From: Hyaloperonospora brassicae
Taxonomy: Eukaryota; Oomycota; Peronosporomycetes; Peronosporales; Peronosporaceae
Length of the DNA stretch: 64,000 nucleotides
Direction: 5' to 3'
Assembly: GCA_947650285.1 (NCBI GenBank)
Contig: CANTFL010000137.1
Location: forward strand, 310,001 to 374,000
A model generated the notes under the pieces. That model had not been told where the DNA came from, ran no database searches, and was given only the letters and a program-made list of their open reading frames with translations. The translations under genes were made by a program, and so were the position numbers. Below, piece after piece: positions 18,739-29,092 of the stretch; positions within the stretch are counted from its first letter, which is position 1; each line of letters opens with the position of its first letter.

Positions 18739-20277
18739 CTAGTCAGGAGGTAATACAGACGGTAGGTCGTGACACACCACGTCTTGAAATTCCTTTACCA
18801 AAGGATAAAACGGATCAAGAGGATCCTTAAGGATCGAAGATCCACTACGGGCATCCAATGCCGCCTTTGTGTCCTCAAGGACAGACTCGTCCAATAACGA
18901 GGATGAGTTCAACTCAATATCAGGCCGAATGACCACTAACTCGGAGAATTCTCCTGCCTGCAAGGCTTGGCTAAATTCGCCGTCAGACATCTCGTCTAGC
19001 TCAAAGATTTTATCCACGGATGGAAGAGTCTCAAGACTAATATTGCCATCGATCTGGCCAGTCAATCCATTGACAAGTGTATACAGTGTATTATTACTAT
19101 TATCACTTCGTGACTTCTTAAACGTTGGGCGCTTAACAGTCACCACCCTACGCTTCGATTGTTTCCTCAAAGAAACCTTACGCCTCTTAGAGGCCGGGAC
19201 AGCAAAGTCCCCATGGTTGCTATTCATCTTAGCACGCTCTATACGAGAGCTCATGTCTTGAGCGACATCTGGTGAAGTGTTACGTAACTCGAACACTTCA
19301 CCCAGTGGATTTACACGTACCACTTCACGTAAATTATTCGGGCCTAGCCCTAAACACTCTGGCTTCTCGCCAACAATGTCATTACCGACATTCAGTGAGG
19401 TGCCACCTCGGCCGCCCTCACTCTGTGTAATTTCACGTGCCACCGCACTTATAGCATTAGGGCCTAGCCCTGAACACTCTGGCTTCTCGCCATCAATGTC
19501 ATTACCGACATTCAGTGAGGTGCCACCTCGGCCGTCCTCACTCTGTGTATTTTCACGTGCCACCGCACTTACATCAGAGGAATTACATTCTTGATGTTTC
19601 GGCCCTAGGCCAACCATGCTTGACGCATGCAGTGACTCAGTATCACAACGAGTATCACTCAACGGAGTATAACTCTCTCCAAACGCGTTAGAAGAGCTCC
19701 GCTCAATATTTATGTCATCGACATGCGAGTTAAATAACTCTGACATATCAATGTCCAGCACATTGACATCTTCCGTCAATGGCTCGCGCCAATAGCGCTT
19801 TTGTTGCCTAGCAAAGGTGGGTTCATGACTCTCCAAAGCTTCGCTAGGAACATTGCGCGCGGCGCCTAAGGTCTTAGACCTCCAATCGATCCATGGTTCA
19901 TGGCGTTCAAGCCATGTCATACCCACGATGAGATCATATCTCGAATCCAAATCGAGGACGAGACAACGTTCAATGCTGTCAAAGTCCAAAAACTTCACAC
20001 CTAAGTTCAACGGAACTTTAGGCACCGTGACGCGACTACCAGTCGCTAAACGAACGGTGATCGAATCACCTTCGTGCGCTTTGAGCGCTTCAGCGTATCG
20101 CTGACTTCCCTCAAGGGAACGACGTCGAGCATAGTTACATGATGCTCCTGAATCGATTAATATCGACCACGGCTTCTCAAAGCCTTTTACTGTCGCCTCG
20201 GCGACTAACAAGCCAGGCTTGTATCCACGCTCTGTGCTGGCTGGCACAGCGCTAAGTGGGGCTAAGCCCTGTTTCAC
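18739..20277 (-). pseudogene. Element C protease and pol linker
   Basis: 512 open codons. The protease motif [20 protein letters not shown] sits at about residues 40-60, the second motif [17 protein letters not shown] near 130. A long linker of repeated segments follows; the unit running from [17 protein letters not shown] to EKPECSG occurs twice in tandem (19500-19340). A further acidic segment leads to the start of RT, where an extra base and a TAG (near 18738) end the frame. Gag ends in another frame just upstream, so expression would need a frameshift or readthrough; the broken RT makes that moot here. Confidence 0.85.
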
Positions 20278-20333
20278 TTTATCTCGTAGAGATGTGACAG
20301 AACTTAGTTCTACCCCAGTAGGGCGCCCCGCGC

Positions 20334-21368
20334 CTACTGGGTGTCGACGTTTCCCCGTGCTATACCAGGTTTCTTGTTGAGGCTGGGGTTTCGACTCATA
20401 GGAGTCGGTTGTTGCTTACGCAAAGGACAAGTGGGACGCAAGTGTTTAGTGCTTCCGCACATGTAACAGCGTCTCACATCCTGTCGTTGCTCGGCAACAT
20501 GAAGCTCCGCTTCGCCTTCATCTTCAGCATGGCTGAGATCCATCGGTTCTGGCTTACAGTAAGCCGAAGTCCTCGCAGAGGCCGCCCTCGCAAAGCTTGG
20601 GTTGTACCCATTCCAACCAAGTCTGGCCGACTTGAAGTTGTGCTCAGCATTTTGAGCGACGCTCACAGCTTCCTCAAAAGTAGAGGGATGAACCCGAAAA
20701 ACCTCGGTTCTGGCCACGCCAGTGCGGAGACCTTCCATGAAGACTGTCACGTAGACAGTCTCAGGGAGAGGGTCAGACTGCATAGCAGCCATTAGAGTTC
20801 TCAACTCTTGGACATAGTCCGTTAACTCGCTCTTACCCTGACGGGTTGATAAGAAGCGTGATCGCACGCGATATGCCTGGTTATGCGGCGAGAAAACTCG
20901 CATGAGGTCTAACTTGAGCGATTCCCACGTGTGAAATGCCAAATTGACCGACGTGCCACACGTCAAAGCCCACTCTCTAGCTCTACCATCGAGCTTAGAG
21001 ATGGCCAAAGAGACCCGCTGGTTCTCTAGTGAGATGAGACCAGAGTCCATGGCCATCTCTATCTCACGGATCCAGAGGGTCAAGTTTTCCCCCTCCTTCC
21101 CGGAGTAAAGTTTAACGTCCACCCGAAGGGGACGAGGCTTAGCCTCTTCTGGTGGCATAGCCACGTAGCGTGTCGGCATAGCCGACGCTACCTGGTTGTG
21201 GACCTGGCCCAACAGGGCCGTTTCATACTGCATAAAGGCCTCGACTCGTGCATTGAGCACATCGGGACCCTGTGCAGCTAGAAATTCCACATACTCTAGG
21301 CCTACGGCCGCGGTCATCTTATCAAGCGCGACCTTTTGAGCATCAGAGAGGGGTGTGGACTGCTCCAT
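20334..21368 (-). CDS. Element C gag, intact, 344 aa
   Basis: Starts ATGGAGCAGTCCACA at 21368, 59 bases inside the LTR edge. It has a helical N-terminus, the retrotransposon Gag core ([23 protein letters not shown] to [21 protein letters not shown], about residues 85-195) and one zinc knuckle [14 protein letters not shown] near residue 305 that would bind element RNA. It ends GNVDTQ with a TAG. No stop interrupts it, in contrast to element B. As pol is broken, particle assembly would depend on another copy. Confidence 0.9.
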   Translation of the reverse strand: MEQSTPLSDAQKVALDKMTAAVGLEYVEFLAAQGPDVLNARVEAFMQYETALLGQVHNQVASAMPTRYVAMPPEEAKPRPLRVDVKLYSGKEGENLTLWIREIEMAMDSGLISLENQRVSLAISKLDGRAREWALTCGTSVNLAFHTWESLKLDLMRVFSPHNQAYRVRSRFLSTRQGKSELTDYVQELRTLMAAMQSDPLPETVYVTVFMEGLRTGVARTEVFRVHPSTFEEAVSVAQNAEHNFKSARLGWNGYNPSFARAASARTSAYCKPEPMDLSHAEDEGEAELHVAEQRQDVRRCYMCGSTKHLRPTCPLRKQQPTPMSRNPSLNKKPGIARGNVDTQ

Positions 21369-21427
21369 CCTCGCAGACGATCAGTCGTTACCGACTCAGG
21401 CGTAGATTGACTACGAGTGCTACCAAG

Positions 21428-21953
21428 TGTAGCGGAGCTACACAGCTCCTTAAGTCAGAGGAAGACTTTACGCTCAATGAGCAACTTTGGTTCAAAGAAC
21501 CCGACTCAGAGAGTCAACAGCTCAGAGAGATTAAAGGGTGGTTCAGATAACCCGACTCAGAGAGTCAACAGCTCAGAGAGCTTACGGTCCCCGTTCCAGA
21601 GGGACCAAACGATTCAAAATAATCACAGCACAGAGTGCTCGAGGACAAGCTACCTTTACAGGCGTTGCTTCTGTCCTCCCGTTCAAAGACGCCTCGTAAG
21701 GCACGTGTCTTATGTTGATCAAAATGGGAACTGAATTTTATTTCTTCATTTAACCTAAAAGAACACCTTAGAACAACGTATTTAACCTGCCCTAAATAAC
21801 CTCTTAAAAGATCTTGCAATCAATTGATGACAGACACCAGTCTTCAACAATTGATACGCTCACTGTGTTCTAATATTACCTTATAGGATACCCCCCTCTC
21901 GTGTGTGCACCACACCAATCGTCGGCTACCAGCCGACGTGTAACCCCGTTACA
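21428..21953 (-). repeat. 5' LTR of element C (two 51-bp units)
   Basis: 526 bp, tgtagcggag to ccccgttaca on the plus strand; the second atgtg follows at 21954-21958. On the minus strand the primer site cttggtagcactcg follows it, the same as in element B. Confidence 0.96.
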
Positions 21954-21958
21954 ATGTG

Positions 21959-22588
21959 TCTCTTCAACGTGTTGCAACATCGCTCAGGAGATTGCCACAG
22001 CGTTGACAAACAGCATCATTTGTGACGCCTGTCCTCGTGCGTCGCTTTCGTGCAATGGTCTAACGATGCATGACTTGAGATCTAGCGTTTGCTTTACGTC
22101 TGAGCGCCAGTACACGCATGCTACGCGTGCTCCTCCATTAGTGTCTCGTTTGACCAGGATCTTGCATGCCAGCGCAAGTGGTTCTTGCCTTCCAGTCTGA
22201 CTTTTGGCAGCATCAAAACAGGCTCGTGCGCAGGAAGTACAGGTACCGCAATGACAGTGAAAGGACAATCGACGCAGCTACTGGTTGTAGGAAGGTCTCC
22301 TCGTGGTACACGTTGCCACTGACCGCACGAATGCCCATCACATGAGTGCAGTGTCCTACTGATCGCAAGTTCGTTCGAGCTATGACACCACGTACTGGAC
22401 GTAATCCAAAAAAACTGCCCTTGCGAGGCTACGAACAGCGATAAACTTACAAAGGCAAATTCAGCATAACAAGGCGCGACGAGCTTTTTGTGTCGCTGCG
22501 GGGTGCGCCATCGCTTGTGAGGTGGTACACACAAACCAGAAGACAGTGCCAAGTTGGCGGTCTCGGCCTGCAATCCAGCATCGGCATC
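21959..22588. other. Spacer upstream of the membrane-protein gene
   Basis: Unique sequence with no convincing coding frame. It would hold the promoter of the gene at 22589. Element C inserted about 630 bp upstream of that start. Confidence 0.6.
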
Positions 22589-23453
22589 ATGACTGACTCG
22601 CGGACACACCTTTCGGTGCGAGCATTCGAGTTTGACGTCGAGGAGCCCGAAGAAGAGGACACGCACAGAAACGACTACATTAGTGATGCAGACAGAGGCA
22701 CGGTCGTCAAGCCGCTGCTGCTTCGGGAGGCCGTTGTTGCTGACGCTGGTGTTTCGATGCATTACCCGACGACCGCAGGCTCGGGGCTCCCCACAGACCC
22801 GGACGTCGTCTTTGGGATGAGCCATTCGCATTTACTGGCACCCGCACCGATTTGTAGCACTGTGGTGGGCTCAGATCCTGGACCTTCTGTTGCGAAGAGT
22901 GTGATGACTGCGCTGTTGGCTGGTAGCCCGCAGAGGCTCTCAACGAGCGACGTGCACGGCAGAGTCAAGTCGCCGCTTGCTTACGGCACCGACGTCTCGA
23001 CACCGCAGCGCCACTCGATTTTGCGCATGAACGCTGGCTACAGGGAGAACAGCCGTCATATACTGAAGAAAAGCGCGTCCGTGGAGTTTGCCATGAACTA
23101 CGACCACGAGCAGGTAGCGCCGAGTATTCATGCGAGCGCGCCTTTTATTGGACGAGAGCCACGGTGAGCCGCGTGGTGAAGAAAGAGTAACTGGTTGTTG
23201 TGATTGGTGCTGATTGAGCGTACGTTTGATTGCTGTGCCTTTGATGCTGCACAGACGTCTGACGTTTGAAGAGAAAGCAGAGCTGTATCGAGTTCGCCCT
23301 GATCTTGAGATCGGCGTAGCCCCTTTTTGCACCGAAAGCGCCGACGAAGTCAACCGCAGGAATCAGCGCCGCGTCGTCTTCTCCATATTTGGCGGCATGA
23401 TCTCTATCATAATATTGCTCGTCTTCGTCTCCATGTGGGACCAGAACAAATGA
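22589..23453 (+). CDS. Predicted C-terminally anchored membrane protein, two exons
   Basis: Exons 22589-23163 and 23255-23453 join through a 91-bp intron (gtgagc...cacag) into 257 codons plus stop; the join ...GREPR-RLTFEEK removes the TGA that closes the first frame. The N-terminal 190 residues are acidic and probably disordered (VEEPEEEDTHRNDYISD). The C-terminal part has RRLTFEEKAELYRVRPDLEIG, then NRRNQRRVVF and one membrane segment (about residues 231-252, IFGGMISIIILLVFVSMW) ending DQNK. Arginines before the segment and the short tail suggest a tail-anchored protein facing the cytosol. I do not recognise the family. The start was set at the ATG followed by TDSRTHLSV; 33 upstream codons are also open. 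Confidence 0.75.
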
Positions 23454-24030
23454 ACGTGACCGCTACGCTGTACAAATGCTGGACACAACAGTTTGGGACG
23501 AACCGCTCCAGATGGAGGCTGGAGTCTTTTGTGACAGGTCGAAAGTCGCGTGCGATCCTTTTGCCGGGCAACTCTTTGCTTCGTGCACAGCACGTACTTG
23601 CGGGGACGACTACGACGTCATGACAGAGTTGTCAGTTTGTGCTGCAAGAAAGCGGCGACGAATGCGTTTCAAACCAACTTGAGCACTTTGCATCATCCGG
23701 TCAATGCACTGTCGTGGTACTTGTATCCCGGACGTCGTTTTTATACTAGCTGCAACGTTGTGCGTTTCAATGCAGCATGCAGTAATAAACACCATTTCGG
23801 AAAACGAGCCGCGACTAACGTGCCGGTTGACCGACGACGAGGTGTTATTGTATCGAGTACATACCGTTACATTAGGACAAGTGCCCCGACTTCGTATTTT
23901 TCATGCATGCATGCTCCTATATTAGGACAAGTCAACGATACTCCCCTTCAAGCCGCACTGCACACAGTCGTAGTGCCTTGTCAATACCAGTGGACGCGAA
24001 GCCGCTACAACTACTGCTGCCTCAACCGAC
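23454..24030. other. Intergenic spacer before TRM112
   Basis: No supported coding sequence. A 14-base phrase (attaggacaagt core) occurs twice about 55 bases apart near 23870 and 23925. The stretch should include the TRM112 promoter. Confidence 0.55.
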
Positions 24031-24408
24031 ATGCGGCTGATCACCCACAACTTGCTCACGTGCAACAAAAAGGGCGTGAAGAACGGCTATCCTCTTGGCC
24101 TCGATGTTGATGAGGTGGAGGTAGTGACCTGCGACTTTCAAGCCGCTTTCGTGCGCAAGATGCTGACCAAGCTGGACTGGAGTGCATTCCTCGCTGGTGC
24201 CAAGGCTCTAGAGGTCGCAGATGGTCTTCCAGAAACAATACCGAGCGCAGAGGAAGGAGCGATGGACGACGAGACGCTGCGCAAGATTCACCATGCTCTA
24301 CTAGAGGTGCACGTGAAGCAGGGCAAGCTCGTTTGCCCTGAGTCTGGCCGTGTGTTCCCTATCATTGATGGCATCCCCAATATGCTGCTGAACGAAGACG
24401 AGGTCTAA
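24031..24408 (+). CDS. TRM112: Trm112-like methyltransferase activator, 125 aa
   Basis: A single-exon ORF of typical Trm112 length. The N-terminus MRLITHNLLTCNKKGVKNGYPL and the C-terminal block GKLVCPESGRVFPIIDGIPN followed by MLL are the two strands of the zinc-ribbon-like Trm112 fold; the helical middle (FVRKMLTKLDWSAF, LRKIHHALLEVHV) is also typical. In eukaryotes this small protein is the shared partner of methyltransferases acting on tRNA, on 18S rRNA (Bud23) and on release factor eRF1 (Mtq2). Here Cys11 and Cys near 104 are present, while the second N-terminal cysteine known from yeast is replaced; animal forms also lack it, so zinc may be absent. The start at the first ATG fits the family exactly. 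The CIA30 gene converges from the right, 181 bases away. Confidence 0.93.
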   Translation: MRLITHNLLTCNKKGVKNGYPLGLDVDEVEVVTCDFQAAFVRKMLTKLDWSAFLAGAKALEVADGLPETIPSAEEGAMDDETLRKIHHALLEVHVKQGKLVCPESGRVFPIIDGIPNMLLNEDEV

Positions 24409-24589
24409 GAATGACATTAGTAAATGAGTTGCTGCTCGATCAGTCGTTGGTATCGATATGCTCATTGTTACACCGCTTCGTTCAGACGGTCAGATAATAG
24501 TCGGCTACCACGTTCTCGCAGGTCTGGGCAACAGCCGTCATTCGCTCACTTCGCGCGTCAGTCTCTCGCTCGTACTGCAAGTGTCGATA

Positions 24590-25952
24590 CTACGACAACG
24601 CATCGGATGCCATCAGATGACTAAATCTGCCGGCTTTTGGAAGTGATCCGTTCTGCGCTTGGCGTCGTCGTAGCTGACATCGATCACAGGTAATCGTCAG
24701 CTTTACTGCCACTCTGGTAGAAGACAGCTTGAGCGCCACGTACCGGTCGTCGTCGCCATCATCGCCGTCGCTGTGATCGTCCTTGCCGGATGACCGTAGT
24801 TGTGCCACGGCCTTGATCCACTGAATGCGCAGCTCAAAATCGCCTTCCTTCTGATCAGCGATGGCAAAGCCGACCTATTGGCACCAAGCCGAAACCCACG
24901 AGAACATGATGATACGAACAGTTGATGTCGTTGAGTAAATGAGCAATCGTACACTTTTGAGCTGGGAAGGATCAAGTTCCGTCTCATCGTCAAGTTTTAC
25001 AAAGCCCTTCGCCGTCAACAGGAAGTCACGGAATGGCAGCTACGGGAAACATGACTCAGTTATCATCGACAAAAAAACGATGGCGCAAAATACGCGTGCA
25101 CGCACAGTAACGTCAACCCATTTATTGGGCGGCGTCCTGATGAACCCCTAAACCAAATAAAAAGACATCCGATACGTTACGCTTTCCATAAGCATTGGCC
25201 ACAACGACACTTTCCGTACCATGTACAGGTTGAACGGATTCCAGCTCTCCATCTGCACATTCATGCGATACTCGCGCCCATCCGTCATTATTCGCATTGC
25301 AATCCCTTCGTAGCCGTGCAAGAGCAGGTCTGGTGGGACAGATGCCCGCACCGCGCAGTAGCCACTTCGAACTACGCCAATCTCCGTCGGCTGGCAATCC
25401 ATATTGAGCCGTCCAGTGAATACCGCTAGCACGCCCATGTCGCATGTTAAAACAAATTCGATACGCGCAAGCACTCATAGTCCAACTCTTCTTCAGCCTA
25501 CCGGATGGGACATTATCCTGGCTATTCACTTTGTGGATAAGCCTCGTCGAACGCTTCTCTTCATTGCTCATTTCTTTGCTATCTTCTGCAGGTGCACCCG
25601 TGAAGAACCCCCATCGGCACTCCGACAGTCCTGTGAAAAATCACACCGATAGCAAATCCCACAGCAACGAACATCAGAATACAATTACAACAGCGGCTCC
25701 GTCACAAGCGCTTTTGCCACAGCATCCACAGTTCACCCAAAGTCGCATTTTGCAATTCATTACCTCCAATCGATCGGTCGCTTGTGGCTGTCCACTCCGC
25801 GACTGCATCGTTAGTATTGAACAGGAATATGTCCTTCTCCGGCTGGAGCTTGAGTCGAAGACCGAGAGCTACGAATAGAATCAAACAGCACACAGACCGT
25901 GTCACGGCACAGAACGTTTCCAGATTCGTCAGAAACCTGAACGTTGGCTCAT
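24590..25952 (-). CDS. CIA30-domain protein (complex I assembly factor type), seven exons
   Basis: Reading the minus strand gives exons 25952-25937, 25868-25764, 25630-25502, 25425-25220, 25147-25106, 25039-24953 and 24874-24590, all with GT-AG borders and consistent phase, 289 codons plus stop. Typical CIA30 pieces appear in order: EWTATSDRSIGG-LSECRWGFF, AVFTGRLNMD, YEGIAMRIMTDGREYRMNVQ, then TPPNKWVDVT-LPFRDFLLTAKG, LDPSQLKS-VGFAIADQKEGDFELRI and QWI. Members of this family (NDUFAF1/CIA30) help assemble the membrane arm of mitochondrial complex I; others are extramitochondrial. The C-terminal 60 residues are acidic then basic and not conserved. The 16-base first exon is the weakest part; the alternative is one longer first exon lacking an ATG. 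The gene is divergent from the CDK gene, sharing a 275-bp upstream region. Confidence 0.82.
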
Positions 25953-26227
25953 GCAATCAAACGTCACCCGCCGCACATTGTTTAGAACGCAGGAGCGTCG
26001 CGTGCACCGACGTCAACGCTTTGCGCCACACTCCCATGGGGTCCACGAGCTCTTTTTTTCACAAATACTGTCGTACCGGTGGCGTGGTACACTGCGTACT
26101 TAGTCGCGAGCTTTGCGAACTTTTGCTCCATCACATCCCCGACGTCGTCATTCGAACGAGACCAATCGACGCGGCTGGAAGAGGCAGGCGAAGCAGACGA
26201 AGAAGAAACAGAAGCAGACGGAACGCC

Positions 26228-27995
26228 ATGAGTCTCCACCTGCCCAAGCACCACTGGGGTACTCGAGGCATGGATGTGTACGAGAAGCTCGAGTGTATTG
26301 GGGCTGGCACCTACGGGTAGGGCTCCTTTCTCACTGTGCTTTGTCATCTAGTCGAGGAAGCAGTGTCGCTTGACCTGCGTTACCGGTACATACATCGTGG
26401 GATCATTCACTTTGTGCCGGTTTTGGCCGAATGATGGCTGCTTGCGTCTGTAGCCAAGTCTACATGGCCAAGGACAAAGCGACGGGCGAAGTCGTGGCCA
26501 TCAAGAAGATCCGCAGTCTCAATGAAGTTCAAGGCGTGAGTTTTGCGGCCTCTTTTTCCCTGCAGCGATTTCGCTTGTAGGTGACACAGAGACGTGTACG
26601 CCGTATATGTATTTGGTGTGCTGTAGCTGCCGGTGACTACGATTCGAGAGATCAAAGTGCTCAAGTGTCTGAGTCACCCGAATCTCGTGGAACTGAAGGA
26701 AGTCGTAGTGTCAGCTGAAAACGACGATGACGACGGTGAGACCAGCTGAGCTGACTATGGCATACAGCTGTCTGAACGGGGAGTTGGTTGTTATTGTGAA
26801 TCGGTAGCCGAGTTTACAGACAAGGACGAGCCTCTGGACTATTGTCATGGATCAATTTATTTGGTGCTGGAGTACCTTGAACACGACTTGACGGGTCTTA
26901 TCGATCGACAGCATCCGTGCGTCACTTTACTAGCAAAATTGGAGATTGTGATGTTTGGCACTTAGTTGAGAACTTGTTGCTTTTTGTGCTGGCAGATTTG
27001 ACGATACTGAGATCAAGTGTCTGATGAAGCAGTTGCTCAATGTCATGAAGTACATGCACTCCCTTGACATCATCCATCGGTATGCAGGCTACTGTGCATT
27101 GCGTTTTATTGGCCTGACGGAATGGAACTGATATGCGGTGTGTGCCCACTTATCGTGTGCAAATAGAGACATCAAGTGCTCCAATTTGCTGATGACTAGA
27201 GATCATTTGCTCAAGGTGGCCGACTTTGGTCTAGCCCGTTCCTTGCGCGGAGACCAGCTGTTCACGAACAAGGTCGTGACGCTATGGTATCGGCCGCCAG
27301 AGTTGCTTCTGGGTGCCACGAGTTACGATGCTAGTATTGATATGTGGAGCGTCGGTTGCGTCTTTGCCGAGCTGTATATTGGACACCCGATCTTTCAGGG
27401 CAAGACGGAACTCGAGCAAATTACTAAGATTTTCGATGTTTGCGGAACTCCGACCACCGAATCGTGGCCTGACTACAAGTTCTTGACGCACAGTAGCACA
27501 TTTGTTCCCGAGAAGCCCAAGCCCAGGCGGCTGCGTGAGTTCTTGATGCGCGAGGCAACTGCGCGCAAGAGGATACTACCTAAGGGTGCTCTCGAGTTGA
27601 TTGAGGCTCTTCTTGTGCTGGACCCGGAGCAGCGATTGACGGCTTCAGACTGCCTGACTGCGCAGTATTTTAAAGTTCGTCCCTACCCTCCAGAAGATCC
27701 GAAAAAGTTGCCTCCTATCACCAATCTGCCGCCGTCACACGAATATCAGACGAAGAAGATCCGTCGTGAACAGGCAAAGCAGCTGAACGGTGGAGGGGCA
27801 AACAGTCAAAGCAGCAACAACACAGGGGCTGGAGGTGGGCGTAACTCACGGCCCACCAGTAAATCGGTGACGGGTGGTGGAGGTCGCTCGAGACAGAGTA
27901 CCGCGCGAGATGTGGCAGAAGTGCCTGTGAAGACCGAGGTGAAAAGAGAGGAAGACTCGGTGTTGTCAGCCAAAAAGAGGCGGCGTATGGCGTGA
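26228..27995 (+). CDS. Cyclin-dependent kinase, CDK12/CDK9-like, six exons
   Basis: Exons 26228-26316, 26454-26535, 26627-26735, 26808-26916, 26996-27079 and 27167-27995 join in phase to 433 codons plus stop. Kinase motifs: GAGTYG (25-30), VAIKK with the ATP-binding lysine (44-48), cyclin-contact helix PVTTIREIK (59-67), HRDIKCSN with catalytic Asp159, DFG (177-179), T-loop Thr191 in FTNKVVTLWYRPPELLLG, and the CMGC insert region. DIKCSNLL and TNKVVTLWYRPPELLLG match the transcriptional CDKs (CDK9/CDK12/Ctk1), which phosphorylate the RNA polymerase II C-terminal domain with a cyclin K or T partner. An acidic insert (ENDDDDAEFTDKDEPLDY, about 93-110) lies between two N-lobe strands. The tail from about 345 is Gly/Asn/Ser-rich and ends in the basic KKRRRMA, a likely nuclear signal. 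Confidence 0.93.
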
Positions 27996-28130
27996 GGTCA
28001 CTGAATCAACATTTGCGGTGCACGGCGTAAGGTCACTGGAAAACGATTACGGTGCATGGCTTGAGGTTGCTGTATTGACTATAGCGGCAATCGCGTCAAC
28101 AATAGCGATGTATGGCTTGAGATCACTGTA
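27985..28130 (+). repeat. Degenerate 34-bp tandem repeat at the CDK stop codon
   Basis: The phrase gtatggcgtgaggtcactg begins at 27985 and includes the CDK stop codon. Related phrases follow at about 28018 (gtgcacggcgtaaggtcactg), 28052 (gtgcatggcttgaggttgctg) and 28108 (gtatggcttgagatcactg), the last after an enlarged gap. This lies in the presumed 3' UTR. Confidence 0.7.
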
Positions 28131-29092
28131 CATAGCGAGGCGAGAATGGCAGGCTAGACAAGCAGTTCGTGTGACGTGTCACCGCGTGAAGGATGCAAAG
28201 AATTTACAACAAAGGCTTATATAATTGCACCGTTCGTGAAAGAGTTTTTTGTTGTTGCAGACCACGAAGGCAATGGGACCGGCATTCGCAGTGAGGAAGT
28301 GGCGGGTTGAACTAGCCAATCTATGGAGAAAGCAGTAGCCGGTAGAACCGGTATTTGTTGTTCATCCTCGACTGTCATGGTGGGATCGTGATCCTGACAA
28401 TACTGCTAGCCTCCTGTGCATTGTAACATATGAATCGAGGCATGCTAAGTGAAAGAAGAGACAACGGCTGAAGCCTCATGCTGGAACTTCGAGACTCGCG
28501 AAGTGGGAAGCACGAAAATTGGCAAAAAAGTCGGGACACCGATCTGCCAGGTGCCGATAAAAGCAGTGATGATGAGTTGATGCAACTGCAAGCGTCGCTC
28601 ATATCAATTACGTAGACACACAGCTGCATGTGTCGCTTACTCAATTACGTAGGCAGACGATGGAACCCGAAAGCAAGTTCAACAGCTATTGCGTGCAAGC
28701 AGCAAAATCTGATGACTTAAGTGACAGGCAACACGACTATTGGAGCAGGTGAGGCAGGATTGTTTTGCGGTTGACATTCGACGAGCCGATATACATCCTC
28801 AAATGCCGTGTATTTGCTGGCATCCCCCGTCAGGTGCTGATCGATGCGGCTTGCGTGATAGGCTCACTTACACACTTTCGACACGGAATGCATAGGCTGA
28901 CTGATGTTGGAAAACAGAAGAACGATCTGCTTTCAACTAGTCTTAACGTTCCCTCAGCCAAGTTGCTGAGGGACACGCCGACTCGAATGAACTTGTATAT
29001 CAGCATGTACTTCAACACATATGAAGGAGCGATCAATGCTGTAAACTGAGGTCTCACGACGGATCAATCTGCTCGACAGGTTTATAACTTTG
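28131..29092. other. Spacer between the CDK and BSD genes
   Basis: About 960 bp without a recognisable gene. Short open frames exist, the longest at 28765-29049 starting with TTG, but none has family-like features. The two flanking genes converge here, so it should contain both 3' ends. Confidence 0.55.

Larger units (their letters stand above)
14093..21953 (-). mobile_element. Ty3/Gypsy element C, full length, TSD atgtg
   Basis: A complete 7861-bp minus-strand element of the same family as B, flanked by atgtg at 14088-14092 and 21954-21958. The right LTR (21428-21953) is the 5' LTR; the left one (14093-14669) is longer by one 51-bp repeat unit and otherwise differs at about five positions. 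Inside are an intact gag, a pol broken in at least four places, an integrase tail with chromodomain, and an intact plus-strand ORF. The divergence of about 1% indicates a young insertion. Confidence 0.97.

Noticed and set aside
22121..22831. 236-codon minus-strand frame over the start of the membrane-protein gene
   Set aside because: It shows no family feature and overlaps the spliced plus-strand gene, which has a consistent intron and a membrane anchor.
25122..25571. 149-codon minus-strand frame as a gene of its own
   Set aside because: It reads partly through introns of the CIA30 gene; the spliced model explains the same DNA with family motifs in order.
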